Source: Chitinophaga horti (GTDB taxonomy: Bacteria; Bacteroidota; Bacteroidia; Chitinophagales; Chitinophagaceae). From it: a DNA stretch of 64,000 nucleotides. The stretch is taken from positions 5,766,001 through 5,830,000 of the forward strand of contig NZ_CP107006.1 in assembly GCF_022867795.2 (NCBI RefSeq). The letters are read 5' to 3'. Both the position numbers and the translations under genes were made by a program. The notes under the pieces were generated by a model. The model was not told the origin of the DNA. It searched no databases and saw only the letters and a program-made list of their open reading frames with translations. Positions 1 through 8,281 of this stretch are shown piece by piece. The first letter of the stretch is position 1; each line of letters starts with the position of its first letter.

Positions 1-1
1 G

Positions 2-649
2 CATATCTCTAAGCATTACCCGGTTGGATTTGGTAAAAATGAAGTATTGAAAGATATTGATCTGCACATACACGAGGGGGAATTTGTTTCGATCATGGGG
101 CCTAGCGGCTCGGGCAAATCGACCCTTTTACACATACTTGGTTTGCTGGAAGAGCCTTCCGGCGGCGAATATTACTTTGACAATGAGCTGGTGAGCAAAA
201 TGAATGAGAAGAAGCGCACCCAGTTACACCGGGGCAGCATCGGTTTTGTGTTCCAGGCGTATCACCTCATCGATGAATTGACCGTATATGAAAATATAGA
301 AACGCCACTGCTGTATCGCAACATCTCGGCTTCGGAGCGTAAGAGTCGCGTGGCCGACGTGCTGGATAGGTTTAACATTGTGGCTAAAAAAGACCTGTTC
401 CCAAACCAGTTGTCGGGCGGCCAGCAGCAACTGGTGGGCATTGCCCGCGCCATTATCGGCGAGCCGAAGGTGATATTTGCCGACGAGCCTACGGGCAACC
501 TGCACTCCGATCAGGCCCTTTCTATCATGCAGCTTTTCAGGGAGCTGAATCAAAAAGATAAGATCACCATTGTACAGGTAACCCATTCCGACCAAAACGC
601 GACCTACGGTAACCGGATCATCCGGATTATGGACGGCCAGGTGCAATAG
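2..649 (+). CDS. ABC transporter ATP-binding protein, 5' end cut by window edge
   Basis: ATPase subunit of an ABC transporter of the LolD/MacB type, predicted to power export or extraction at the inner membrane. The frame is open to the first base of the window, so the true start lies upstream; a TTG at 47 is only an internal codon. Counted from that codon, Walker A (GPSGSGKST) is at residues 18-26, followed by the Q-loop, the LSGGQ signature and Walker B (VIFADEPTGNL). The signature helix reads QQQLVGIAR where QQQRVAIAR is usual. TolC-like and HlyD-like genes follow on the same strand, which suggests a tripartite MacAB-TolC-like pump; an FtsX-type permease is expected upstream but is outside the window. 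Confidence 0.9.
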   Translation, partial: HISKHYPVGFGKNEVLKDIDLHIHEGEFVSIMGPSGSGKSTLLHILGLLEEPSGGEYYFDNELVSKMNEKKRTQLHRGSIGFVFQAYHLIDELTVYENIETPLLYRNISASERKSRVADVLDRFNIVAKKDLFPNQLSGGQQQLVGIARAIIGEPKVIFADEPTGNLHSDQALSIMQLFRELNQKDKITIVQVTHSDQNATYGNRIIRIMDGQVQ

Positions 650-766
650 CTGGCAAAAAAAGCCTTTCGTATGATGTTTTCCTTTAAATTCGTATGGCCT
701 TGCACCATACCTACCCTCAAATTGCCATTTATCAAGAAGGGAAGAATGGTGTCTTTACATTTAATA

Positions 767-774
767 TATTTTTG
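767..774 (+). promoter_or_regulatory. TAnnTTTG-type -7 box upstream of the TolC-like gene
   Basis: TATTTTTG matches the Bacteroidota sigma -7 consensus TAnnTTTG and lies 7 bases before the ATG at 782. It would give the outer-membrane factor its own promoter. It also argues against the longer in-frame start at 671, which would put the promoter inside the gene. The -33 element is not clear. Confidence 0.45.
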
Positions 775-781
775 TCAGGCT

Positions 782-2230
782 ATGATATTAAATCGATGCA
801 TGAAAGCCGCCATGCTTTCCGCTTTATTGTTTGTTGGTTCCTTCCGTGCCCAGGCGCAGGACAAGTGGAGTTTTGAAAGATGTGTGGCGTTTGCATTGGA
901 GCATAACCTTACTATTAAACAGTCGGTATTGCAAAAACGGCTGGCGGAACTTGTTTATCAGCAGAATCAACTTTCCCAGTTGCCTACCCTCAACGCCGGT
1001 GCGGACATCGGGTACAACTTCGGTCGTTCCATTAACCCGACCACCAACTCCTTCGATAATACAACCCTGTTTAGCAGTGGCCTTAGCCTGAGTGCCGGAG
1101 CCAACCTGTTTAACTTCTTCAGGGTACAGAATAATATTAAAGGCAGCCGCTACGAAATGGAGGCCAGCAATTTCCTGCTGGAAAGAGCGCGTAACGACAT
1201 GTCGTTCAACATTGCCAATGCGTTTTTGCAGATACTGCTGGCTAATGAACAGGTAAAGATCGGCGAATCGCAGGTGGCCCTTTCTACCTCGCAGTTGGAA
1301 AATACGAAGAAGCTGGTAGCAGCCGGCTCCGTACCCGAAAGTAACCAGGCCGACCTGGAAGCACAGCTGGCGCGCGACAGCTCTACGCTGGTAACCGCCC
1401 GCAACCAGGCGGTGATTTCCGTACTCACGTTAAAAGCTATATTGAACCTCGATTTCAATATTCCTTTTGAGCCAGAAGTACCCGCCAACATCAAAACTAC
1501 TCCTGTATTAGATATTGCGCAAACCGCCCCGGAGATGGTGTTTAGCGCAGCCCTCTCGAACCAGCCGCAAACAAAGGCCGACCGCGCCAATGTAATGGCT
1601 TCCGAGCGTTATCTCGCAGCCGCCAGGGCACTCCAGTATCCATCGCTGCGCGCAGCGGGAAGTTTGGGTACCAACTATGCCAGTACCTCGCAGGAGGTGT
1701 TCGGCGCGCCGGTTTTTAACGGCTTCGATACGATCGCTGCCGTGAATGTAGGAGGCTCGGAGTACGGTGTTTACCAACCCAGCTACGGCTTTAACACCCG
1801 CAAAACGCCATTTGGTACACAAATCGGTAATAACTTCCGCCAGTATATTGGTCTGAGCCTCAACATTCCCATCCTGAATGGCTGGGCCAACCGCAGCGCC
1901 GTACTGCGTGCGAAAATAGATGTAGAGAACCGCGAGCTTACACAGGCGGTGAACCGTCAGCAACTCCGTCAGGATGTTTACACCGCCCATGCGAATGCCG
2001 CCGCTGCATTACAGAAGTTTCATGCAGCAGAGTCGACGGAGCGCGCATCGCAAAAAGCATTCGACTTCGCCACCAAACGTTACAATGTTGGTTTAATGAA
2101 CTCGGTGGAGTATATTACTACGCAAACGAACCTTAATAAGGCACAGATAGACAAAGTATCTGCCCTCTACGATTATATATTCAAAATCAAATTGCTGGAG
2201 TTCTACCGCGACCAGAAAATTACGCTGTAG
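782..2230 (+). CDS. TolC-family outer membrane efflux protein
   Basis: Outer-membrane channel of a tripartite efflux or type I-like system. The 482-residue product starts with a signal peptide (cleavage near AQAQ, about residue 27) and has the two Gln/Ala-rich coiled-coil repeats of the outer membrane efflux family, with the N/S-rich strand segment GRSINPTTNSF near residue 85. The ATG at 782 is preferred over an in-frame ATG at 671: the 37 residues between them do not resemble a signal peptide, and a -7 box lies just before 782. ATG 800 would give an even cleaner signal peptide and is possible. It lies between the ABC ATPase and the HlyD-like adaptor. Substrate cannot be read from sequence. 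Confidence 0.9.
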   Translation: MILNRCMKAAMLSALLFVGSFRAQAQDKWSFERCVAFALEHNLTIKQSVLQKRLAELVYQQNQLSQLPTLNAGADIGYNFGRSINPTTNSFDNTTLFSSGLSLSAGANLFNFFRVQNNIKGSRYEMEASNFLLERARNDMSFNIANAFLQILLANEQVKIGESQVALSTSQLENTKKLVAAGSVPESNQADLEAQLARDSSTLVTARNQAVISVLTLKAILNLDFNIPFEPEVPANIKTTPVLDIAQTAPEMVFSAALSNQPQTKADRANVMASERYLAAARALQYPSLRAAGSLGTNYASTSQEVFGAPVFNGFDTIAAVNVGGSEYGVYQPSYGFNTRKTPFGTQIGNNFRQYIGLSLNIPILNGWANRSAVLRAKIDVENRELTQAVNRQQLRQDVYTAHANAAAALQKFHAAESTERASQKAFDFATKRYNVGLMNSVEYITTQTNLNKAQIDKVSALYDYIFKIKLLEFYRDQKITL

Positions 2231-2258
2231 CGTAGGCCCGGCCGAAACAAAACCGTTT

Positions 2259-3632
2259 ATGAAAAGAAAAAGAAGAGTAGTCTACATTGTGTTGGGCCTG
2301 CTTATCTTAGTGATTGCTGTCATTGTCATCAAAGGCAGAAAGAAGGATGACAGCATCACAGTAGCGACAGACAAAGCCGCCATGCGCGACATCATAGAGG
2401 TAGTTTCGGCGACCGGCAAAATATATCCTGAAATAGAAGTGAAAGTTAGCTCGGACGTGTCCGGCGAAATTACCGACCTGCTCGTACAGGAAGGCGATTC
2501 CGTTAAAAAAGGACAGGTACTGGCACGCATCTACGCCGACGTGTATGGCTCCATGCGCGACAAAGCCTCCGCTTCCGTAAGCCAGTCGCAGGCCATGTTG
2601 GCCAACAGGGAGGCGACTATCGCCGCTTTTAAAGCCCGGCTCGACCAGGCCAAGATCGTATACGATCGTAACAAGAAACTACTCGACGATAAAGTAATCG
2701 CCCGCACCGAATTTGAAACGGCGGATGCAGAATACAAAGCCGCGCTCTCTGACTTTAATGCTGCACAACAACAGGTAAACAGCGACCGGTTCGCGGTGCA
2801 GAGTGCCCAGGCCAATCTGAAAGAAGCGAATACGAATCTCGGTCGTACCACCATCCTCAGTCCCATGAGTGGTATCATTTCTATGCTGCCCGTTAAAAAA
2901 GGCGAACGCGTAGTAGGTACCGCACAAATGGCGGGTACCGAAATGCTGCGCATCGCGGATATGAACGTGATGGAAGTACAGGTGGACGTGGGCGAGAACG
3001 ACATTCCGAAAGTGAAGTACGGCGATACGGCGGTAATCGAAGTGGATGCTTATAACAACCGCAAGTTTAAAGGACTGGTAACACAAATCGCCAGCTCCAG
3101 TAAAGACGCTGCAAGTGCTACCGCATCCAGTTCCACCGAACAGGTGACTAACTACATTGTACACATCCGCGTACTGCTTCAGTCGTACGCCGATTTATAT
3201 GATCCCAAACATCCCAACGTATTCCCGCTGCGCCCGGGTATGAGCGCCAGTGTAGATATTCAAACCCGCTATGGAAAAGGCGTATTGTCTATTCCCATCA
3301 CCGCCGTTACCACCCGCGATATGAACGATACCGGTAAAACTACGCCGAAAGGTGGTAAACCCGCTGGTGGTGCTCCTTCCGCTGATGAAGGTCCGGAAAA
3401 GAAGAAAGACATCCGCGAAGTAGTGTTCGTGTTGCAGAGCGATGGTACCGTGCGTATGCGCGAAGTGACGATCGGCATCCAGGACGATAACAACATCGAG
3501 ATCCGCAGTGGTCTTAAAGCCGGCGAAGAAATCGTGCAGGCGCCATATGCAGCCGTATCGCGCGAGTTGAGCAATGGCAAGAAAGTGAAGGTGGTGCCTA
3601 AAAAAGATTTGTTCGAAGGGCAGGCTAAATAA
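2259..3632 (+). CDS. HlyD/MacA-like periplasmic adaptor subunit
   Basis: Membrane-fusion protein linking an inner-membrane ABC or RND pump to TolC. The 457 residues start with a Lys/Arg-rich stretch and one membrane anchor (about residues 7-24). Then come a barrel-sandwich hybrid half (VSGEITDLLVQEGDSVKKGQ, about 68-87), a long alpha-helical hairpin (about 105-190), the second lipoyl half and a beta-barrel domain. The segment near residues 360-380 is Pro/Gly/Lys-rich and is probably a flexible insertion. It starts 28 bases after the TolC-like gene, consistent with co-transcription. Together with the upstream ATPase it suggests a MacAB-TolC-type exporter. Confidence 0.9.
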   Translation: MKRKRRVVYIVLGLLILVIAVIVIKGRKKDDSITVATDKAAMRDIIEVVSATGKIYPEIEVKVSSDVSGEITDLLVQEGDSVKKGQVLARIYADVYGSMRDKASASVSQSQAMLANREATIAAFKARLDQAKIVYDRNKKLLDDKVIARTEFETADAEYKAALSDFNAAQQQVNSDRFAVQSAQANLKEANTNLGRTTILSPMSGIISMLPVKKGERVVGTAQMAGTEMLRIADMNVMEVQVDVGENDIPKVKYGDTAVIEVDAYNNRKFKGLVTQIASSSKDAASATASSSTEQVTNYIVHIRVLLQSYADLYDPKHPNVFPLRPGMSASVDIQTRYGKGVLSIPITAVTTRDMNDTGKTTPKGGKPAGGAPSADEGPEKKKDIREVVFVLQSDGTVRMREVTIGIQDDNNIEIRSGLKAGEEIVQAPYAAVSRELSNGKKVKVVPKKDLFEGQAK

Positions 3633-3681
3633 GTTCCCGCAATATTATTTACATTGCAGGAAATTTCCTGGAACGTTGAGC

Positions 3682-4695
3682 ATGGGTAAAAAAATCGGGA
3701 TTATCGGCAGTGGCAGCTGGGCCACGGCTTTGGCGAAAATACTGACCGATAACGAGCATCATGTGGCGTGGTGGGTACGTAATGAAGATACGATCCGTCA
3801 CCTGCAGTTAAGGCATCACAACAAACACTACCTTACTTCCGTATATTTCAATACACAACTGCTGACCGTCAGCAACGTGGTGGCCGATGTAATTGAGGCC
3901 AGCGAATATATCATCCTGGCCGTACCCTCCGCCTTTTTGCGCGATGTACTGGCCCCGCTGTCCAACGACGCGTTGCAGGGCAAAAAGGTAGTGTCGGCCA
4001 TCAAAGGCCTCATCCCCGGCGATAACATGCTCATTAACGACTTTCTCGCCGAAACATTCGATCTTCCCCTCGAACAATATTTTACGATCACCGGTCCGTG
4101 CCACGCCGAAGAGGTAGCCGCGGAAAAGCTGTCGTACCTTACGTTCTCTGGTGTTAACCTGGCAGATGCCCAGTCGCTGGCAGACTTATTTACGAACAGC
4201 TACCTGCAGACCATCGTGAACCGCGATGTGTTAGGTGTTCAGTTCGCGGCCGTACTTAAAAACATTTACGCCATGGGCGGTGGTATCGCTCACGGTCTCG
4301 AATACGGCGATAACTTCCTGAGCGTTTATGTCGGCAACTGCTTCCGCGAAATGCAGGTGTTTCTCGAAACGTACGAGCGCCAGCAGCCTGAGGAAAGTGC
4401 CACCCAGCACAATTACAACGCCAGCGCCTACCTTGGCGACCTGCTCGTTACCTGCTATTCCCTGCATAGCCGTAATCGCACGTTCGGTAACATGATTGGC
4501 AAGGGGTATAGCGTAAAAGCGGCGCAACTGGAACTGAATATGATCGCCGAAGGCTACTACGCCAGCCGCTGTATTTTCGAGATCAATAAACAAACCGGTG
4601 CCCATATGCCCATTGCCCAGGCCGTTTACGCCATCCTCTGGGAAGGTCTTCACCCCGAAGAAGCCTTCCTTGCTTTAGAAAAAGAATTTATCTAG
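3682..4695 (+). CDS. gpsA: NAD(P)H-dependent glycerol-3-phosphate dehydrogenase
   Basis: Reduces dihydroxyacetone phosphate to sn-glycerol-3-phosphate for phospholipid synthesis; cytoplasmic. The 337-residue product has the Rossmann motif GSGSW at residues 9-13, the ITGPCHAEEVA segment near 137-147, and the catalytic Lys in AAVLKNIYAM (K193). Length is normal for the family. ATG 3682 is preferred; a TTG two codons upstream (3676) is less likely. It lies 50 bases after the HlyD-like gene on the same strand, and a hairpin terminator follows. Confidence 0.95.
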   Translation: MGKKIGIIGSGSWATALAKILTDNEHHVAWWVRNEDTIRHLQLRHHNKHYLTSVYFNTQLLTVSNVVADVIEASEYIILAVPSAFLRDVLAPLSNDALQGKKVVSAIKGLIPGDNMLINDFLAETFDLPLEQYFTITGPCHAEEVAAEKLSYLTFSGVNLADAQSLADLFTNSYLQTIVNRDVLGVQFAAVLKNIYAMGGGIAHGLEYGDNFLSVYVGNCFREMQVFLETYERQQPEESATQHNYNASAYLGDLLVTCYSLHSRNRTFGNMIGKGYSVKAAQLELNMIAEGYYASRCIFEINKQTGAHMPIAQAVYAILWEGLHPEEAFLALEKEFI

Positions 4696-4724
4696 CTGGT
4701 AACCAGCTTTTTATACGTTTCTCG

Positions 4725-4763
4725 GCCGCCGTTGTGTCACTCACTTCGGCGGCTTTTTCTTTC
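4725..4763 (+). terminator. Rho-independent terminator after gpsA
   Basis: A 7-bp GC stem (GCCGCCG at 4725-4731 with CGGCGGC at 4747-4753) is followed by TTTTTCTTTCTT. It lies 30 bases after the gpsA stop codon and should end the efflux/gpsA transcript. Confidence 0.8.
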
Positions 4764-4771
4764 TTCATCTT

Positions 4772-4881
4772 AAGAGGATCCTAAGTGCATCGTAACTAAC
4801 TGTAACTAAAATGTAGCTAATTGTTACTGATCCAGTAGTGTTTTAGCTACCATTCAGTAACGATCCTCTTTAGATCCTCTT
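4772..4881. repeat. Interrupted inverted repeat in the gpsA-blaI intergenic region
   Basis: AAGAGGATC at 4772-4780 has its inverted copy GATCCTCTT at 4862-4870 and a second at 4873-4881. Inside these arms, GTAACT-like words (CGTAACTAACTGTAACT) face AGTTAC/GTAGCTA-like words in loose inverted order. The remaining sequence to 5060 has a second inverted pair, TTTCAGC near 4960 and GCTGAAA near 5012-5018, but no gene. Function is unknown; a protein-binding region or a decayed mobile end is possible. Confidence 0.4.
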
Positions 4882-5060
4882 ACGATCTACCATCCGGTTC
4901 CGGGCCGGGGTAGATCCATCGTATACGCTTTCTATATGCCTGGTTAGCACCAGCAAGGGTTTCAGCGTTTTAGTATATACACAGGGTATACACCGGATAT
5001 ACCACCACTTTGCTGAAAAAAAGAAAGAACGGGTGTTCCGTAGCTGTTTTCCATCGGTTT

Positions 5061-5116
5061 AACTGAAAAATAAGTTCAATAACTGATAAAATAGTTGTTC
5101 AACTGAAAAATACGTT
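5061..5116 (+). promoter_or_regulatory. Three phased operator repeats upstream of the blaI-like gene
   Basis: Three near-identical 16-mers begin at 5061, 5081 and 5101, exactly 20 bp apart: AACTGAAAAATAAGTT, AACTGATAAAATAGTT and AACTGAAAAATACGTT. The first two are dyads with AACT/AGTT half-sites around an 8-bp AT-rich centre; the third has one altered half-site. BlaI/MecI repressors bind dyads upstream of their own genes as dimers, so these are the likely autoregulatory operators. The third copy lies between the presumed -33 and -7 elements, where it would block transcription. Confidence 0.7.
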
Positions 5117-5125
5117 ATATATTCG
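5095..5125 (+). promoter_or_regulatory. Predicted blaI promoter overlapped by operators
   Basis: TTG at 5095-5097 and TATATTCG at 5118-5125 are spaced about like the Bacteroidota -33 and -7 elements; the second differs from TAnnTTTG at one position. The ATG of the repressor gene is at 5144. Operator copies two and three overlap this region. Confidence 0.45.
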
Positions 5126-5143
5126 TACTGTATCATTAACAGT

Positions 5144-5503
5144 ATGGAAAGTTTAACCAAGGCAGAGGAAAAAGTAATGCAAGTTTTGTGGAAGCTCGGC
5201 AAGGCGTTCGTAAAAGATATCATCGAACACATGGACGAGCAGCCCAAGCCGCCGTATACCACCATTTCCTCGATCGTGAGAATATTGGAGTCGAAGGGGT
5301 TTGTAGGCTATAAGGCGTACGGTAAAACCCATGAGTACTTCCCGGTAATTCAGCGGGAAGAATACAGTAAACGCACGCTGCGCCAGATGATCACGGATTA
5401 TTTCGACGGCTCTGCGGCGAATGTGATGTCGTTTTTAGTGCGGGAGGAAAAGTTGGGAGAGGCGGAAATAGAAGCGTTGAAAAAACTGATCGAGAAATCT
5501 TAA
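5144..5503 (+). CDS. BlaI/MecI/CopY-family transcriptional repressor
   Basis: Dimeric winged-helix repressor of the BlaI/MecI family, 119 residues, normal length. The N-terminal segment (LTKAEEKVMQVLWKLGKAFVKDI, about residues 4-26) and the recognition region (PPYTTISSIVRILESKGFVGY, about 37-57) are typical. The C-terminal helices serve dimerisation and carry the cleavage site in the family. Three 16-bp operator repeats precede it. The M56 membrane protease gene starts 10 bases after its stop codon, so the pair should form one operon in which the protease relieves repression when an extracytoplasmic signal is sensed. No beta-lactamase gene is nearby, so the regulon probably concerns cell-wall or envelope stress. 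Confidence 0.9.
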   Translation: MESLTKAEEKVMQVLWKLGKAFVKDIIEHMDEQPKPPYTTISSIVRILESKGFVGYKAYGKTHEYFPVIQREEYSKRTLRQMITDYFDGSAANVMSFLVREEKLGEAEIEALKKLIEKS

Positions 5504-5513
5504 AATCCTGTGT

Positions 5514-7073
5514 ATGCCGCAATTCCTGCAGTACCTGTTACAAAGTTCTGTTTGCCTGTTGGCGTGTTACCTATTGTACCTGCTGGTATTCAGGCGCCTG
5601 ACCTTTTTTGGGATGTCGCGGCTGTATTTGCTGTTGGCGTTGGTAGCCTCGCTGGTGATACCCTTATTGCGCATCGCGGTTCCGGAACAAGTGGCGCCGG
5701 TGGCCATGCCTGTCATAGATGCCACGCCCATTGCCATTGCATCCGGCAGCTTTGAGGCAGATATGCCGGAGGTAGCGCCGCAAGCGCCTTTATGGCCGGT
5801 GCTGTTACTGGCGGGTTACGTGTTGGGCGCCTTGGTGGTATTGGCGCGGCTTATGCTGGGATTGAAAGGATTATGGAAGCTTATGCGGCAAGGAGAGAAG
5901 CTGATTATCGACGGCTACCGGGTGGTGTTGACGAACGGCGTAAATGCTTCTTTTGCTCCTTACATTTTTGTAGACCGTAACGCTTTCAATAGTGCAGACC
6001 GCGCACAGATCCTGTTACATGAAAAAACGCACATCCGGTTATACCATGCGGCGGACCTGCTGTTGCTGGAAGTCGTGTCGGTCTTGTGCTGGTTTAACCC
6101 GGTAACCTGGTTTTACCGTCGCTCGCTGAAGGAGGTGCATGAGTACCAGGTAGACAGGGTGGTGAGCGGCCAGACGGATATAAAAGCGTATGCATCTTTA
6201 TTACTCAGACTGGCCACTGCCGGTCGTTCGTACCCGGTTAATACTTTCAGTATGCAACCCCTGAAAGGCCGTATTACGATGTTATTCACCCATCCATCTC
6301 ATCACATGAAAAAGTTACTATTCGCGTTGGCCATACCTGTTGTGGCAGCACTGCTCTACAGCTTCTCGCTGGAACGTAAGCCTGTTATAACTTCGGGCGA
6401 AAAAAACTTCGTATTACTACTCGATGCCAGCCATGGCGGCGATGATGCGGGCGCAGTAGGTCATGGCGCCAAAGAAAAGGAACTGACTTTGTTACTCGTC
6501 AAAGAAATAGGCGAACAGGCTAAAGCTGTCGGTTTCGAAGTGAACTATACCCGCACCGGCGATGAAACTGTTGGCTTAAAAGAAAGAGTCGCGCAAATGG
6601 AAACCAACAAGGCAGATCTTTTCCTGAGTGTACATGTGGATGCGGTGAATAACGCCGATGCAGGCAACTCTGCTATTTACCTGAATACGAGAAATGCACA
6701 TGCATCGTCCTCCGCAAACGCTAGCCGTATTTTATACGCGCAGCTGAAAAACCTGGAAGGGCTTCCCGTAAAAAACCTGCCCATGCATATGGATAAGGTG
6801 ATGGTGCTGGAAAAAGCTTCTACGGCGGCAGTGCTGTTATCAATGGGTAACATGCTGCACGAGGCCGACCTCAAATTGCTGTCGGACGCAAAATGGCGTA
6901 CTGACTTCGGAGCCAAAGTGGTGCAGGCGCTGCAGAACATCAAAACCGCTGGCGCACAAAGTACAACGCTGCATGAAATGATGGGCGTGCCCGAGGAGAT
7001 GACGCACATCTGGCAGATGGAACGCCCGCGGCGTACAGTGAATGCGGATGGCGAAGTAAAGGAAGGATGTTAA
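5514..7073 (+). CDS. M56 (BlaR1/MecR1-like) membrane protease fused to an amidase_3-like domain
   Basis: Likely membrane sensor/signal transducer of 519 residues. The N-terminal half has hydrophobic segments (about residues 5-25, 33-55, 92-112) and the zinc-protease motif HEKTH at 169-173 in an M56 domain. A further membrane segment is at about 266-284. The C-terminal part (about 296-478) resembles N-acetylmuramoyl-L-alanine amidase (amidase_3). The zinc ligand positions are kept as H307 (DASHGGDD), E321 (AKEKEL) and H374 (SVHVDA). The catalytic Glu of the family motif AVLVExGF is replaced by Ser (S443 in AVLLSMGN). The domain therefore may bind peptidoglycan rather than cut it, taking the place of BlaR1's penicillin-binding sensor. 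It overlaps the convergent hemW gene by 4 bases at their 3' ends. Function is inferred. Confidence 0.8.
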   Translation: MPQFLQYLLQSSVCLLACYLLYLLVFRRLTFFGMSRLYLLLALVASLVIPLLRIAVPEQVAPVAMPVIDATPIAIASGSFEADMPEVAPQAPLWPVLLLAGYVLGALVVLARLMLGLKGLWKLMRQGEKLIIDGYRVVLTNGVNASFAPYIFVDRNAFNSADRAQILLHEKTHIRLYHAADLLLLEVVSVLCWFNPVTWFYRRSLKEVHEYQVDRVVSGQTDIKAYASLLLRLATAGRSYPVNTFSMQPLKGRITMLFTHPSHHMKKLLFALAIPVVAALLYSFSLERKPVITSGEKNFVLLLDASHGGDDAGAVGHGAKEKELTLLLVKEIGEQAKAVGFEVNYTRTGDETVGLKERVAQMETNKADLFLSVHVDAVNNADAGNSAIYLNTRNAHASSSANASRILYAQLKNLEGLPVKNLPMHMDKVMVLEKASTAAVLLSMGNMLHEADLKLLSDAKWRTDFGAKVVQALQNIKTAGAQSTTLHEMMGVPEEMTHIWQMERPRRTVNADGEVKEGC

Positions 7074-8194
7074 ACGAACAGGTCGGCGGCAATGCCGTCG
7101 GCGAAGAACTTTCCTTCGCGGGTGAGTTTGAGGTGTGACCCCTCATGTATCATCCATCCCTGTTGAACATATTGTTCGCCGGCAGCCAGCAGCTGCCGGC
7201 TTTTTTCTTCCCCGAAACGTTCGTTCACGACCCGCAGATCGCAGCCGGCAGCGGTGCGCAGCGATATCATGATCAGCTCATTGAGCATCATCTCCGGCGT
7301 GAGTAATTCAACCTCGAAAGGTACTTGAGCCTGGCGGATGCTTTGCATGTACAGGGCATTGTTCGCCACATTCCATTGCCGGCTTTTGCCGTTGAAGGAA
7401 TGGGCAGATGGGCCTAAACCCAGGTAGGGCGTACCTTTCCAGTAACTGCTGTTGTGCCGGGAGTGGTAGCCGGGCAGGGCAAAGTTGGAGATTTCGTAAT
7501 GCTCGTAACCGGCAGCCTGCACCATATCCATCAGGATCGCGAAGTGGCGGGCGGCCTTATCAGCATCTATGGGTGGTATCTTTTTCTTTTCGATGAAGTG
7601 GTCGAGCGCGGTACCTGGTTCCACGGTAAGTGCGTAGCAGGAGAGGTGCGGAATGCCCAGTGCGATGGCACGTTCCACGTTTTCTTTCCAGGCTTCGTCT
7701 GTTAACGTGGGGCCGCCATATATAAGGTCGATGCTGATGTTGCGGATGCCGCTTTGCTGCGCGTTCATAATACAGGCGACGGCCTGGTCTGCATTGTGCG
7801 CACGGTTCATCCAGCGCAGGTCTTCCTCGCTGAACGATTGTACACCGATGCTCAGGCGGTTTATGCCAGCGGCCGAAAATTCGGCCAGCTTCTCCATCGT
7901 AAGGTCGTCGGGATTGGCTTCGAGAGTAATTTCCGGAACGGGAATAACGTTGAAGAGCCGGCGCGCTTCGGTGAGCAGGCGTTGGATGTCTACAGCGGGC
8001 AATATGCTGGGAGTGCCGCCGCCGAAGTAAATCGTTTCGATAGACTGGCCGGCCAGGTAAGTTTGTTGTATGGTCATTTCCGCTAACAGGCAGTTCACCA
8101 TCTCGCCTGCGTTGTGCCGGGTGGTAGAAAAGTGAAAGTTGCAGTAATGACAAGCCTTTTTGCAAAAAGGGATGTGAATATAAATACCGGCCAT
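7070..8194 (-). CDS. hemW: Radical SAM protein HemW (coproporphyrinogen III oxidase-like, haem chaperone)
   Basis: Radical SAM protein of 374 residues. The cluster motif CKKACHYCNF near residues 11-20 has the CxxxCxxCxF form that separates HemW from HemN (CxxxCxxCxC). HemW proteins bind haem and are thought to hand it to target proteins, not to oxidise coproporphyrinogen. The glycine-rich SAM motif FGGGTPS and the typical IGVQSF segment are present. The start at 8194 (MAGIYIHIPFC) is chosen because the 38 in-frame residues upstream do not look like protein of this family. hemD lies nearby on the other strand. Confidence 0.92.
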   Translation of the reverse strand: MAGIYIHIPFCKKACHYCNFHFSTTRHNAGEMVNCLLAEMTIQQTYLAGQSIETIYFGGGTPSILPAVDIQRLLTEARRLFNVIPVPEITLEANPDDLTMEKLAEFSAAGINRLSIGVQSFSEEDLRWMNRAHNADQAVACIMNAQQSGIRNISIDLIYGGPTLTDEAWKENVERAIALGIPHLSCYALTVEPGTALDHFIEKKKIPPIDADKAARHFAILMDMVQAAGYEHYEISNFALPGYHSRHNSSYWKGTPYLGLGPSAHSFNGKSRQWNVANNALYMQSIRQAQVPFEVELLTPEMMLNELIMISLRTAAGCDLRVVNERFGEEKSRQLLAAGEQYVQQGWMIHEGSHLKLTREGKFFADGIAADLFV

Positions 8195-8281
8195 GGTCGC
8201 ACGTAAAAAAGAAACTGATCTAATATTTGCAATCCTCGAAAAAAGAGGGAGTTTTGTCAAAATTTTCGGAACAAGAAATAG

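Noticed and set aside
671..781. Upstream extension of the TolC-like gene to ATG 671
   Set aside because: The added residues do not form a signal peptide and the region contains a good -7 box.
5144..7073. Beta-lactam resistance operon
   Set aside because: The BlaI and M56 proteins recall bla/mec regulators, but no beta-lactamase or PBP gene adjoins and the sensor is not a penicillin-binding domain.
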